In this document: positions 26,342-40,400 of the stretch, in pieces
Layout: each line of letters begins with the position of its first letter
Position numbering within the stretch: the stretch's first letter is position 1
Assembly (NCBI RefSeq): GCF_007655135.1
Contig: NC_045130.1
Coordinates: 39,676,605 to 39,740,604, forward strand
Origin: Punica granatum
Taxonomy: Eukaryota; Streptophyta; Magnoliopsida; Myrtales; Lythraceae
Direction of reading: 5' to 3'
DNA length: 64,000 nucleotides
Notes under the pieces: model-generated
Database searches by the model: none
Told to the model about the DNA's origin: nothing
Seen by the model: only the letters and a program-made list of their open reading frames with translations
Program-made: the position numbers and the translations under genes

Positions 26342-26427
26342 TGTTGCAGCTGCAACTGGAGATGCAGGGGCGGGATTTGCAGAAATGGCAACTGATGATC
26401 GTCTCGGAGGAGGAGGAGGAGGTCTGT

Positions 26428-26454
26428 TCAGAAGACGAAACTGCAGCTTTTCAT
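26428..26454 (-). other. Short upstream ORF before the LPA1-like gene
   Basis: An ATG at 26454-26452 opens an eight-codon frame, MKSCSFVF, then stops. It is out of frame with the main start at 26341. The main frame is itself open upstream as far as 26455 and reads like a Pro/Ser/Ala-rich targeting peptide. The pair could be a true regulatory uORF or the trace of a small indel that separated the original start codon from its gene. Confidence 0.4.
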
Positions 26455-27556
26455 TTCATAACAATCATCATTACGTAGCCCGCTCGCTGGAGCAGCCAGC
26501 CAATAAAGAGCAATCTGCCGGTGGAGAAAATATTGAATGAGGGGGTAATAAGATGAAATCTCATTATGGGGGGTAATTTTTCAGAGAAAATGGTTAATCC
26601 TCACTCAAAATTATTTCCTCCCGGTATAGTATGTAAATATTGAGAGGAGAGGGAGCTGATGTGTAATAATAATTGATGATTGATTGTTAAATAATATTAA
26701 CAACAAAATATATATATTAAAGGCTTCTCGTATTGAATCAATATATTTCGAGTGTGATATCTATTAATTAATTAAGATTCTGAATTCAATCCCTCTCAGT
26801 TCAACTTCTTTTATTTTTATTCAATTCTCGTTAGTCGGACTTCCTTCCATGCCTATTATTTAAGTTCAACATTGATTTATGCAGGAAAAAAATTAAGTCA
26901 AATTTTACTGAAAATTATCCAGTCATTCAAGCTTTTCTCATATTAAACGTGCAAAATTAACTCACTTCATCAGACATCAATTGTCGAATCTCGAAATCTC
27001 AAAGATAACGCCTCAATGAGAAGCATTATGCGGTCGATTTCTCGATAACGCAACAGTGCGTTGGGTTAAACAGTGGCAAAATGTGTAAAAGCCACTGATT
27101 CTAAGTCTGGAAATCTGTTGCAATAATTACCACACGATTACGTTGCGCGTTTGGAATGAATCTAAACATGTCCGACTGAAGCAACTTTTACAGGAACCTG
27201 AAGAGTAAATTGCCTCCAAATACTTATACATACCTACGCTTGATTTCTAGATTGATACATGGCAATAAAACCTCGGCGTATGCAGCCCGGGTTTTTTTCA
27301 GCAGTCAATTGTTGCGAACTAAACTTAAGCAGTACAGTCGATCGCTGGAATCAGAAACATTATCCGGAGAGCTTTCCACTCGAAAATTTGGCAGAACTTT
27401 CACTTGCATGGAACCCTAGCTTTTCCCCAAGACGTCAGGCGAAATTCGTTCGAAGGCTATGACGGCTGATGAGAATTATTTCAGTCTTTACAGTGTTGGT
27501 AATTGTCCCAATAAGGTCAGCTTCCGATCCTGCATATCTATCAGCAACTCGAGCTT
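26455..27556. other. Spacer between the F-box and LPA1-like genes
   Basis: An AT-rich spacer between two minus-strand genes. It should contain the LPA1-like promoter and the F-box gene 3' UTR. Small open frames near 27210-27460 have no support. No repeats or RNA genes were recognised. Confidence 0.5.
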
Positions 27557-29410
27557 TCACGTCCTCTTGAAGAACCTTCCACCCTTCCTTCCCATCCCAG
27601 TTCCTGCCAGACTTGCAGCAAGAAGGGATTTTGTGTCCGGTCTCCACTTCAGATCTTTAAGAACCGAAAACAGAGTTGCGAGATCAGGAGAGATCTCACT
27701 GTCCTTTATGCTCTTACATGACATCACCCGGAGACTCTGGAGCTCCTTCCATGATATAACGACCGACTCGAGACCTTGAGTCGTGAGCAACGAGCATCCT
27801 TCCAACGAAACAAACCTCACCCGCCTGCTCAAGAAAGATCAGTCTATTAACCTTCCCAACCCAGAAAAGGCGTTTCAGTCACAATCATAATCATCCAACA
27901 GATTAATGCAAAGCCCATAGCGATTCTACGGCGAATTTAGTAAATAAGCAACAGCCAACCACATGGATTGCATGGCACACATGTAGCTTTCTTCCCTGAA
28001 TGGCCCCTACTATCCTTTTTCCTATTAAAGAGGGTCGCTTACAGTAAAAACTTTTACAAAGATTTCTCGATCAAATCGGACAGGCAATTGAAGAAAAGTA
28101 GCCTGAAACGAAATCGAACAGCTAAGTGGGATCTTCCCATCATTAGTTACCAAATCAGCAGACTACAGGAAACCGGCCGCAATCAGTTCATAGTTTAAAA
28201 GAGCTTCAAGGATTCAATACCTGCAGAAAATCGCCAAGCTGAAGATCTCATCCTCCAAACCCCAACAATCTTGAATCACAACATCCTTCACGGCCTGGCA
28301 GACCAAGAACATCGCTCTTACACTCTGTTTATCCCGTAACTGACACTTCTCCAAATGCAGGCTCTCGAGCGCCGGACAAGAACCCAGGTACTCATCAGGC
28401 CCTGGGTTGGAGTCGATGGCTCGACAAGCCTGAAGCTTCAGAGTTTTCAAATTCTCGCAATAGGACAGCCCGGCTAACCATCCGCCGTCCATCCTGTGAT
28501 CGCAGAGGGTCAACTCCTCCAGCATCTGGCAGCACTGCCCGATGGCTTTAATCCCATCAAAGCTGCCCTCACACCCACTGAGCTCGAGCCTGACTAGCCT
28601 CTTACAGCCCTGCGCCAGTATCGTAAGTCCGATATCAGATACTAGTTCTGAATACAAGCCCTCCACACACCCAACCAATTTCAAGATTTGCAGGTTCCTG
28701 CAGCCCGCAATGCCTCTGAGAACGTTATCATTACACCTGTGAAGCTCCAATTCCTGCAGGGTCAAGCACTCCTCGGCGACACTCATCAGCCCCATCTCGC
28801 TTGCCCCGATCACAACGAGCTTACAGAGATTCGGGCAGCCACCAGCGAGCAACCTGAGCCCCCTGTCAACAACATCGACAGACAACAAGTTCTCATCGAG
28901 GATGCGACAGATTGGAGAGAAGCCGGTACTCAGGTGCATGGATATGTTCCCATGGTGCAGCAGAATGCTAGAGTTCTGCGGGGAGATGATGCAGGCGCGG
29001 CTCAAATCGACGTGGGTGAGGTTGGGGAACCGTTCGATCAATCGGCCGGACTCGATGAAGCCCCAGTCGAGGACTTTGAGGGAGCTGAAGAGGCGGCCCT
29101 GGAGACTGAGCCAGCGCTTGCAGACGAGGGAGTTGGAGAGGCGCTGGGAGTCGGGGAGCTTGGAGAGGATCCTGAGGAGGGTGTCGTCGGGAAGGAGGAG
29201 GGTGCGGTCGACGTTGGAGAAATTGGGGGCTAGGGTTTGAGATTTGGGGTCTTTGGGGAGGGACTGAAGCTGCATAGTGAAGAGGACCTGGTTCAGGGAT
29301 TTGGGGCTCTTCACCCACAGGTCCGACCAGCTAGTTGTCCTCCTCTTGTTGGGGCTGGGGGCGGGGCTGGGGTTAGGGTTAGGGCTCGTCTTCTGCGGTC
29401 GAAACGGCAT
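27557..29410 (-). CDS. F-box/LRR protein (RNI-like), SCF substrate receptor candidate
   Basis: Two exons, 29410-28221 and 27824-27557, join in frame (AG|G, Arg) to 485 residues. After a Pro/Asn/Ser-rich start, an F-box spans about 69-108 ([15 protein letters not shown], then [12 protein letters not shown]). It is followed by about ten leucine-rich repeats of the cysteine-containing type, with L-L-C spacing as in LELSGC and LKLQAC. This is the layout of Arabidopsis At5g07670 and At5g51380, which are about the same length and not functionally described. F-box proteins of this type bind ASK1 through the F-box and a target through the LRRs, acting in ubiquitin ligases; the target here is unknown. 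The 5' leader contains a CT/TA microsatellite and a 13-nt poly-G tract close to the ATG. Confidence 0.9.
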
Positions 29411-29479
29411 GTTTCACCGGAGGGGGGGGGGGGGCGTCCGTCGTCACCGGAGCAGGTTTCTTCTTCGCATCCCACCTCC

Positions 29480-29516
<37 letters not shown>
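29480..29516. repeat. CT then TA microsatellite in the F-box 5' leader
   Basis: About ten CT units run directly into about nine TA units, roughly 70 bases before the start codon of the F-box gene. A 13-nt G tract at 29422-29434 lies between it and the ATG. Both would be variable between individuals. Confidence 0.8.
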
Positions 29517-31488
29517 CGTTTCCGCTCGGTTCTCTTCTTTCTCTGCAGTGTCAGAGCTCAGCTATGGATGGATTTTCAGCAGCTGCTGCTGCTGCTTCTT
29601 CTTCTTCTTACTCTTATGCTGGTTGTCGTTGTTTGCGAGAGGGGGGCGATGCGTGCGGCGGTGATGTTCGAGGTTTGTGTCGTTTTCTCTCTCTAGATTT
29701 GGATTTTTATTCAACAGACATCTCTCTCTCTCTCTCTCTCTCTCACTGTGTGGACTTTTCAAGCAACGGACTTCTGTGGTGTGGGTGGGGTCTGATTATT
29801 TCGAAACCTTATCGTTCTTCTGAGTTTCCTCTAATAATTTATTTCGAGTGGTTTGCTTTCTGTTTCTAGCGAAATTCTTAGGTGCCCTGACTGAACTTTC
29901 AAGTATAAAATTAAATTTTTTTGTACAAGAATAAGTATACAATAAAATTAAAACTTTTGAAGTTTCAATTCCGTGATTGTGCATTTCCCTTTCGTATAAT
30001 TTTTACTGGTGGTGAGATGATATTATGGGATATTATTTTCAATTTATTGATTGAAACTAATTATCGTGCTGACATTGAAACGAGTTATTTATGATTGGTA
30101 TTGAATCATGTCCATTTTCAATGAAGCGTGGCTTATTAAATACATTTCAACCTCGTAATTTATTGATAGTACATATCCCGTCCAAAAGGATCCCTTGTAC
30201 TTGCGGGATTGTCGGATATGATAAGAGTAGAGACCGTGTAAATCTAACGGCCCTAGAGATTTCATAGATTATCCAGGAATGTGACCATTAGAAGGAGCTT
30301 CGCATTGAAAAAATCCTTCCCCTCCCGTGCAAGGACTTTCTACATAAAATATGTTATTTCGTGTAATTAATAACAATAAACATGAATTTGACAAATTGAT
30401 TTAAGATTAGCTTGTATGTGTGGGCAAATCGTGAGCTCGTGCTTAAATTCGATGCCATCTTGAATAACAAGTCAGGTATGTGTTCTATTGTCACCTAACA
30501 ATGATGATGCATAATATAATTCAAAATTAATAAATTATATATACAATAACAAAAGAAGAGCATTGTTTTGGTAAATTTTTCAACCAAAAAACAGCAAGCT
30601 GATGATCTCACTTTTTATTTTTTTATTGCGGGACCTTTACCTCAAAAGTTAGCCGTTATATTATATTGACATGCTTGTCGGGGACTCATGGGAAACTGGC
30701 CCCTTGGGAACTCACATCCCATGTCTTGTAAGGCCACATTAGGCAATTCAAAATCTAAGCTATAGAGATATATCGATCACCCCTGTATCTAAGGCATAAG
30801 ATTGTCATTGCAAAGAGACGATGCCATGTGAAGTGCGAACCGGATGAGGAAGTGACTATGAGCCTGAAACACTGGCCATCCCGATGGGCCAGGACCACGT
30901 TAAGTTGACCAGGCCCAGGCAGAAATATGTTTGCCCCACTCATACGCAAAGAAGAAGGAATCAGATTGTTACAAAAGAAGTTCACATATAGCAACAAATA
31001 TAATGAGAAAAAGAGATGAAGTGACCCCACAATAGTAAATCAAATCCAAAACCTCGACCTGCAGCTCCAAAAAGTCGCATTGTATTTGCTTTGAACCCAA
31101 AATCACTACACATGCCATGATCTGTATATACCATCTATATACAAGATCTTCGCAAATTACCAATTGCACCGTGTTGGGCCAATGATTTGACTCGACTTGC
31201 ATGACATTATATATATATATATATATATCGATCAATAGATTTGATACAATCGTGATCACGATCCCGCAAAGTATGAAGAAAATCCGACACTACTGCAGCA
31301 GAAGAAATATATACACTTGTTCAGTGATGTTCTCGTTTCAGTCAAAATACATATAGAGAGAGCCATGTAAGTCTCAAAAGATGGCAGGAAGGATTGAATA
31401 ATAGTTATATATGTAGCACTTTCATTCCTAAACGAATCAGAGAAGCCGAAGCCAAAGATTAAGAAAAAGCCAGAGAGTGACGATGAGT
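29517..31488. other. Spacer upstream of the F-box gene and downstream of SMC6
   Basis: Mostly AT-rich. A second TC microsatellite lies near 29722-29745. A minus-strand open frame at 30755-31030 (91 codons) matches no family I know. The right end should hold the SMC6 3' UTR. No mobile element ends were seen. Confidence 0.5.
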
Positions 31489-34400
31489 TCAAGATCGAGG
31501 AGCTGCCATCTGCTGCTTCTTCACCCTGTCCTCGGGTTTGACCATACTGCATCACAACCACAACTAAATCAGATCACCCCCTGTAATTTCTTGACTGTGA
31601 ATTTGGTTGCAAACTTCCCCAGTTTCTCCTTTCAAAATTTTCCCTCCTGAGGCTAAGCAGACTGAAAATTCCATATATTTCCGCAGGAATCAGTTAAGAG
31701 TCTCCCTTTCACTTGTATACAGACGGTTCGGTCTTCTCCTTTTATTCATCCCAACTCTTTCAGAAATGCAAGCCGACAAATCTTTTATGAGTAACAAGAG
31801 TTTTCTGGTATATTACCTAATATCATGCGGTGTTATGAAAATCCACTGAGACCCTTGAGCTAAGGCAAATTCGACGAGAGTATTCAAGCTGATTTTCCGA
31901 CTAACTGCATCCTGAAAAAAGTCGCCAATTCCCGTCGCATGTCAACGAAGATCAAAGTTCGTCCAAAAGGAAGAAAAAAGAAGAATAAATAGACGTTTAA
32001 TTTTTTACCATGAACACATCGAATTCATCCATTGCTCGAAATGGTGCTACCGTCATCCCATGTAGGGCTAGTGAAAAGCACAACGTTGAAAAGGATCGCT
32101 CTCCACCTAGTCATATAGCCAACAGCCATTGAGGTGAAACTATAGTTGTTTTGCACTACACTCTCTCCAGAAAATAACTAAAAAGCATTCAATGGTATTG
32201 AACGTGGCCCCGACTAATACGGTTACTGGAAAGGCTCAAAATCGCTAGATGGGCACAAAAGTAATATTCCACAGAAACAAAGTACCTGAAAGCCCTCTAG
32301 TGTCACGTACACCGTCCCTTGATGCATCCTGGGGCATCTTCACCTAAGAAGATGAAAAGAGAATACCACAAAATTTAAAATATACTCTAGGAAAATCTTC
32401 ACCCAAACAAGTTCCACGCTTAAAAATATCCAGATAAGGTTTTCTAGGTACCCATGAGACTGCATCAACCTAGCAAGAGTTAAACAAAAAATGTGGCACG
32501 TCTCTGAGAAGCAGGTTACTCACCTCCACTGAAAGGGTCTTTTCCTTGAAACTAATTTTAATTCCACCGCTAAATCCTTTCTTGTTTAAATGGCTGTTAA
32601 ACCTAGTCACAGAAAATTGTCATGCATAGTCACAAAGTAGTCAAACGAAAGACTAGATGAGCGAGATACTATTTAGTACAGGGAAAAAGAAATTCATACT
32701 CTCTAATCAATTGATTTTTCAAGTATCTCCGACTTTCTTCAAACTTTTCCTGTCTCGAGTTAAGGGCTCTCCAACAGGCCTACATAATGATTCTCTCTCT
32801 CCAATGAGAACAATTAGCATAGATGTCATCAAAGTGTGTATACTAGCAACTATACCTACTTACCTTCAATTTCTCTCGAAAAACTTTGTACATTTCCTGC
32901 TTTCTTGAAACTTTCCGTTGCTTTTTTTTATACATCATTCTGAGGTCATCTATGGATTCAGAACATCTGACCAAATAACCGAAAAAGAAAAAAAAAATTT
33001 ATCTGATAGTCACCATCTGCCGCCTCCAACTAACAAGCCAAGAAAAATTAGACACTTACTGTCGACTTTCATCTTGAAGCCTTTGGTCAAGCCTACTCAC
33101 TTGAGCACTGAGCTGCTCCGGAGTACTTCCATCCCATTCTCCAAGAGATTTGATTTCACTCTCAGGACATATTAGTGAAGCCTTGTCAAAATTCTCCTGC
33201 AGTTGTAATGAAGGTTCTTATCTCATAGACTGCCAGAATAATTTGCTAAATCATAGAAACACGAAAGGAGTAAACAGGAAAAAAAGAAAATTTACAAAAA
33301 CATTCGTAAATACATAAGATAATCTACAAAATATATATTCAATCAGCAAAGAGCTCCGCATTATATTACTCCTGCGATAATGGCTCCCTCAATAATCAAG
33401 CACGGTCATGGGTATATTTAAATTACCTTCCTATCACGTTCAAGCTTACAATATTGCTCCTCTGCCACTTTGATATCATTGAGGACCTTATTGCCCATTA
33501 ATTTTTCATAATAAGCCTTCTCCTACAAAAATAAAGGAACGATCTTTTAGTCATTTGTCCAGAATGAGGGATTTGGAGCTCAGTACCTGATGGGGTGTGG
33601 GTTAATGTACCGCTTCTGCAGACTCGATTTTTTCTTCAATCTTCATAAGTTCTGCTTCTGCCCTCCCAAGGGCATCTATTTCCCCATTTGCTGATTCTAC
33701 AGTTTTAAGCAATAACAAAACGATCACATGCATGACAACCAAATTCAAGGAACGCTAGGAACCAGGAAAACTAAGAGCAACATACCACATAAATCCTCAA
33801 ATGATAATCTAAGAGCACGAGCCTTCGCATCTGCTTCATCCCTTCCAATTTTCAGTTGCTCCAGCTCTGTTTCCTTTTCTTGTATCTCATCTTTAATCCT
33901 CTAAAAAGATCATGAAAGGAGGAGAGTGAGAAGATACAATGACATGCTGAATCATAAATAGAATTCAAATTGAAATGAGTAATAGAGAACAGACTGATAT
34001 TTCTTGATGCAGCTCGTCAACGGTTGAAATGGGTGAGCTAGCTTCGGCTATATAGGATTTCTTTAGGTCTTCTAGAGCTAGTTTCTTAGATGCCAAATCC
34101 CGTTCTGAAGTCAAGCATCTCCTCTATCCAAATCACAAGATGAAAGGGCGAAAAGAATGTTAATATTAGATCCAAAGAAGCCAAGGCAAATGCACAATAT
34201 GCATTTGATTCATGCTGACCAAATTGCCATGCAGTAGACAATACCAAATGTATATTTAAAATATATATACATAGAGAAAGAACGATACCCATGGATTATG
34301 GGGCCCATACCTTTAAATTGTGAAGATTATTTCGAAGATTATTGAGTGTAGCATCTGCTTCTCTTTTCCTCATCTTCTGCTTCCCAGCTAGCTCTGTTGC

Positions 34401-37400
34401 TCGTCTAGCTTCTTTTTCCAAATCTGCAATTTGATCGTCAAAAGAACTGCAAAGACGACCACTTCTACGATTCCTGATTGGAGGAAGAATTGTCTCGACA
34501 CCATTTCGGGAGAACCTGAGAAAGATTGGAGCAACTTATGCGCAGTTTATATAGACTTAAAAAGATTTATTGTTACGAGAGAAACCAGTTAAATTGAAAA
34601 TGAGGCCCTCTCATGGAACCTCTTCTGAAAGAAGCTGATTAGTTTGATCAATTCCTTCTAATAGGTTCCTTAGGAAAATATTCAAAATTTGAAAAGGCAT
34701 CATCACAATTCCTTTCTTACATTTTATATCCATCAAGGGTGAAAACCTCCTTCACATTAGAGATACTTGGGTTAAAAGCAACTGTTTTCCCCACGTCATA
34801 ATCTCTAACAAGCACCTGCCTCTCGATATTTCCCTGGAGAATACAAACAGTTGAATATAGCAGTCTCTTAGAATTGATATGTCAGGAGATCCAAAACAAC
34901 TTGATCGATATATGGCATAAAATTTTGTCTTATGGACCAACGGCCCTTGATATTGACACGATAGCATGTTCTTTAGATTTGAAAAAAATCTTTGTCCTCC
35001 CAATGACTGTTAATCCTTTCGTAAATCTTTCATGTTACTCCACTGTATTTCATTTCCCCCTTCTTGGCACCCTTGTCGATTTTATCAAAAGCCTTCATCG
35101 ACCCTAAAAAAGAATCACATAGCCAGAGTTCAGAGTCAAATGACACAATGATATTGAGCTATTTACCATATCCACCAAGACATTAAGCACTGTGACATTC
35201 TCTGATTGTAAAACTGAGAGAGCCGTTGGATGATCAGTCCGTGGAAGCATGTGCCGAGGGATATTCAGCCTAGAGCAAAAGTTAAGGTCATTGTCAAAAG
35301 TGAAGTCATGTGTGTGTTTGCAGAATAGTTATAAACTAAAATATTACAATTATAATACTAATTATCATCATCTGAAGTGTGTGAAGCCATCCATTTACCG
35401 TGGTCTTGAGAAATCATATATGATAATGGGGAGATGGTTATAATTTGCTTCCTTTGCGCACTTTCTCAGAACAAGAGAATCTTTATGGCTTGCAACTATA
35501 AAAGCATTCAGTAACTTTCCAAGGGCATTTTCAACAGCGGGAGCCCACATATCACCATTGACCAAACTCTGCATGGTAGAGTACCAAATTAGTTCCCAAG
35601 GACAAAGAGAAGATGCAAAATATGCTAGAAAGTAGAAACAGTTGATCAATAGAATGACTTTAGTTCTCGCATGAATGATAACCAATACAGCAAGATTAAG
35701 CATATGAAGAATTGACTTTTCATCACAAATTCAAGTGCATCATATATATTTCTACAGGCATTGCATCACAAGAACTAGCAATGAAGAAATCCCGAGAAAA
35801 AGTAATATAAAAAGCGTGAAAAGTAAAGATAACCACCACGGATTATTTTAACCAATTAACCTCATTACATGAAGGCAGATATTATACACACATACACACA
35901 CAGACATACACACATATATATGTATATATTCCAACTTAATACTACCTCTAACACTTGTTGGAGTATTCATGGAGATCCAACATCCTCAATGTGTGGGTGT
36001 TGCAACTTTAACCCAAAATTTAAGCGGACCACGAAGGATTATCAGGTTAACCTCAATCAATAAAGGCGCGGTTTTTCATATCATTACTTAACAAGAACCT
36101 TACTCTTTCACTCCTAACATTAGCTGTAAAATATAAGAGGCTGAAACACCAAATTTTTATACGACCACCATTCAACAACCAAAGAAGGTCAATCACATAA
36201 ATAGATGAGCAACATCACAGACCCCATAGAAGATACATGCGCAACAGCAAAATCCTTTGAGAATACCAGTCAAGTATCTCCTTGCCCAGTAAAACTCCTC
36301 CAGCTCCCAAATCATATTAAAAGATTGTTACTAAATGCTTATTTTTAGGCTCTTAGACAACAATTTGTTAAGAGATTTTTCATCAAGAGCAAAGACCTTA
36401 CTAAATGCATATATGCCTTTCTACTCACTTGTAAATCAAGTAATACATATCAGAGCTCACCAAATGAGAACCAATTGGACCAATTGGCGGCCTTCCAAAA
36501 CTACCCTGAAATCTTTCAATAACACGTAAAAGATGGATTACTCTGTCTCCCCCAAATGCTGTCACCTGTCAAATATAGTGGGAAAATAAAATAGATTAAA
36601 AGCCACCTCTTTTTTAGTGGTGCAATATATATATTTATCAGGGACAAACTGCTATAAACATAGAATATCTTCAGTCCAACAAAGCAATCAAGTAGTTACA
36701 TTACCTTATTGGTTTGATGTTGTTTGAGCTCACGAATGCGAGAGACAGTCTCATAATGCTTCTTCTCAAGGTCATCGACCTGAAAAATACGACAAAACAA
36801 AAGACTGTGAAAATACCTAACAAATTAAATCAGCACTAAGTTCAGGACCAAACTGCAAGATGTCCAACACCATCTAAAAGTACCTCATTAGCAATCTGCT
36901 GAAATTCATTCATTCCCACATTAACTTTTTCGGACAAGCTATTCTCTTCTTCCTTCATCCTGAAATGCCATGTATTTAACTTGTTAAGAAGTATTCTTGA
37001 GTACCAGAGAGAGGCAATGAAACAATAACATAAATCAAGAGATATAACCTATTAAGCATCTCATTTGCTTCCTCGATCTCATTTTGAAGTTCAGAAATTT
37101 TTGCTTTTATCTCGAACTCCTCATCCTGAAGCAAATTGACATAAATGAAGTTCATCAAAATAATGGAGTGGCCCTGAATTATGCAAAAAAAGTGCACACA
37201 TGACAGCAAAATTCAGAACTCATTGGAAGGATTCATAAGCAAGGTTGCCAAAAGCGTCAGGCGCACTCAAGGCGCAAAAGGTCTCTATCACCTCAAGCGC
37301 AAGGCGCACGAAAAAGCGCACGCCAGACTGAACTAAAGCACACCCTTCTGAAAACATTTCTTGTGCATTGTAATATGTCATTCTAAATCTAAAACAATAA

Positions 37401-40400
37401 ACCATGCAACATAACATTAAGAAGATCAATTCCAATAGAAAATTAAACAAATCGAGACCAGAACACAATAGAAGAAGAAAAAAAAGCAGCAAAAAGAGAA
37501 CAGTAGCAGCAGGGCAGCAGCAGAAAAGGAAGAGAAAAACAGCAGAGATGAAGAATAAAGCAAAAACCCAGAACATAACATAAGAACAAGAATAAGAAGA
37601 GGACGACCTTAGCAGCAGGGCAGCAGCAGTACAGAGGAAGAAGAGAATAACAGGAGCAGCAGAGAAGGAGGATTCAAGAGTTTATACAAGATGGATGAAC
37701 AAATTCCCGAGAATCCCGACCAGAGAAGCTGTTGTTTGTTGCTGATGTGAAGAACCCAGTGAGGGAGAATGACAAAGGAGAGAGACGAGCACTAGAGATC
37801 TTTTTTTTCTTTCAAATACTGCCCTAGATTTCAGTAAGGCGCAAAAGCACATGCCTTGCGCCTCATGGAAAAAGCGCAAAAGCTTGCGCCTTTGCTGCGT
37901 CCGAGTGAAGGCACTATGGCCATTTTGCACTGCACCTGGTGCGCCTAGGCGACCAGGTGCGCGTTTTTGACAACACTCATAAGCAAGATATTTCCAAAGA
38001 CGCAAAGGAAGTTTAGCCTGTCCAAACAATGACAAGTGCTCTACAGAACAAATCCAAGTACATATAGAATCGAATTGGCAGCTATACCTGGACCTGAACG
38101 TGTTGCAACATTAAAATTTTGAACTAAAAGTCTACCTTCAGACAGTTTTCAGTCTCCCAAATTTTTAGAAAAGATTTCATTCCGGGGAGAGGGGCACCAG
38201 AAAGTGCTGTAACAGATACAAAGGATGCAAAACGCCCTCAAAGTAAGGACAATATTTATTACTGTGACCTTGCCAATGAGAGTCTTCAAAGAATCAGTAG
38301 ATTTCTCATCTAAGCTCGCATTTTAATATGAGAATCCATCTCACACACATCAATCTAGTCTCAATTTTTCAGCTTATAAGTATCACGTGATGTGTTTCTG
38401 ATGATTATTCATTATATCCCTTACTATATGCTAGTAAAAAGGTAAGTGTCCACACATATATTTTGGAAGACAAGCACATTCCATTTCATACAGCATGCTA
38501 GTGAATATATGCAACATCAAGATGCGCATGGCATGCAAATAATTAACAATAGAGTATGGAGAGCTGGGAAGAAATACAAAACAAGAAGACAAAAGAAAAT
38601 TTTCATTTTTTAATGCAAAAGCAGACCTGTGTGTTTTTTAGCTGTAGTTCCTGCATTTCCTGAATTTGTTCTTGAAGTGAGTGCACACGCTTCTTCATTT
38701 TCTGGATTTTGTTGGCTTCACGATCATGCTCCTGAGCTAGTTCGTTTCTCTCTTTTTTGGCCTAATACAATGACTAAGCAGCAATAAGGGACTGACAAAA
38801 GGCATCGCAGTAGAAGTACAAAGACAGATTAAGAGGCCAGCATGGCCACAAACAAACATAACCAAACGCATAATTATAAGAGAATGTGAACAAAAGTAAG
38901 AGTGTAAGAGGCAAGGGGAATTATAATAAGTGATATCCTTCTAAACGGACTAATGTTCCGATAACAAAGATGAATTTTCAACAAGAAAGGGAACCAGAAG
39001 GGGGGAATGATAGACAAAGTCCCAACCATCATACCAAGGTCAGAAGATCCTGTAATTCACCCTTCGTTCTCTTCACTTCAAGCGTCCTCTCCATCAAATT
39101 CTCGACTTCAGTTTTCTTCTCAGTAAAGCATTCCCTTAAGTTTTCCAGGATATTCTGTTCCAAAAATTACACAGGAGCATTCCTAGTGAGTCTCATCCAC
39201 TTATAAGTAAATCAGCTTGTCCTCAGAAGCAAGCCTCGTGATTCCAACTGTCTACAACTTTACAGGAAAGACATACATGGACCCAAAAACCATAAACCCT
39301 CTTAGAAGAAAAATAAAAAATAAAAGATCCAAACTTTAATTATTTCAATTGGCTGAACTGCAGAAAAATATACATAGCCACCATGGAATAATGCTGTATG
39401 TTCATGATCAAATTTCAAAATAGACTTATCTAACGACTAAAGGAGACTCTAGTGCTTATATCCCCAGGAGAGAGCTCTCCCACCATTTCTTTTCAAGTAT
39501 GCATGCTTCCATTCATGACATGGTATGTGCAGATGAGATTAAAAAAGGCTCTCTAATGACATCATTTCCAGACTGCATTTATTAATAAAGTTAGAAAACA
39601 TTAGTGATTAGATTCAGATACTCACCAATTGCTCATCAATTTTAGCTTGACATGCAGGTACACGAAGTTTCAGCTTATCAATCTTTGTAACCTGTTCCTG
39701 TAATTCTCTGTCTACATCATAGACCCATGACCATGCAAGCTTCTTCTTAAGTTGTTGCAACTGTTGAGAGATTTCTTCTAGACGTTCCATATTTTTAATC
39801 TTTCCCTGCAACTGATCGAGTTCTTTCAGTATAGGTCCTATTGTGGCCTCTAATTCCCCAATCAGCGCATCCGCAGAGACCAAATGCTGACTGATATTTT
39901 CTAGTAGCTCATCCACTTGCTGAAGCAGTGAAGCCTTGTAAAAGAACTGAGCAATATATCATTGTCAATAAGCTTGTTCAATTTATACATTGAATTACAT
40001 TCAGAAATAACTTTACCCTACCTTGAATTTTTCCTTGCTATTTCCAGAATGCAAAAACTCCCTACTTTTGTCTTGGGTCATTATAACGCATGGGTTCTCT
40101 ACGTCGATCTGCATATATAGCACATATCTTCTTAAGCACAAACCAAATTAAAATTTTGAACTCAGGAATGTCAAAAGATCATGATGTGAGAACTGAGATG
40201 CAGTCGGATGGTCTTCTGTAAAAAGAAAAGGAGAGAAAAGGATATTTAACATACACATATCTAGAATGGCATATGAGTTAGCAAGGGCAGATGTGCAATA
40301 AGTAGAAACGATTGGTATGCAAAAAGAGCTACAAAAATGAAATAGAAGATAAATTCCTCTCAGCTTTGAATTCTTAAGCACTCTTTCTGTATTCCTTTAA

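Noticed and set aside
28688..29240. Plus-strand open frames of 112-181 codons opposite the F-box gene
   Set aside because: They are antisense shadows of a well-supported F-box/LRR coding sequence.
29361..29384. Telomere-like ggttaggg repeats
   Set aside because: Only about two units, and they encode the Asn/Pro-rich start of the F-box protein; not an interstitial telomere.
30755..31259. Minus-strand frames of about 91-96 codons downstream of SMC6
   Set aside because: No recognisable domain; likely SMC6 3' UTR or spacer.
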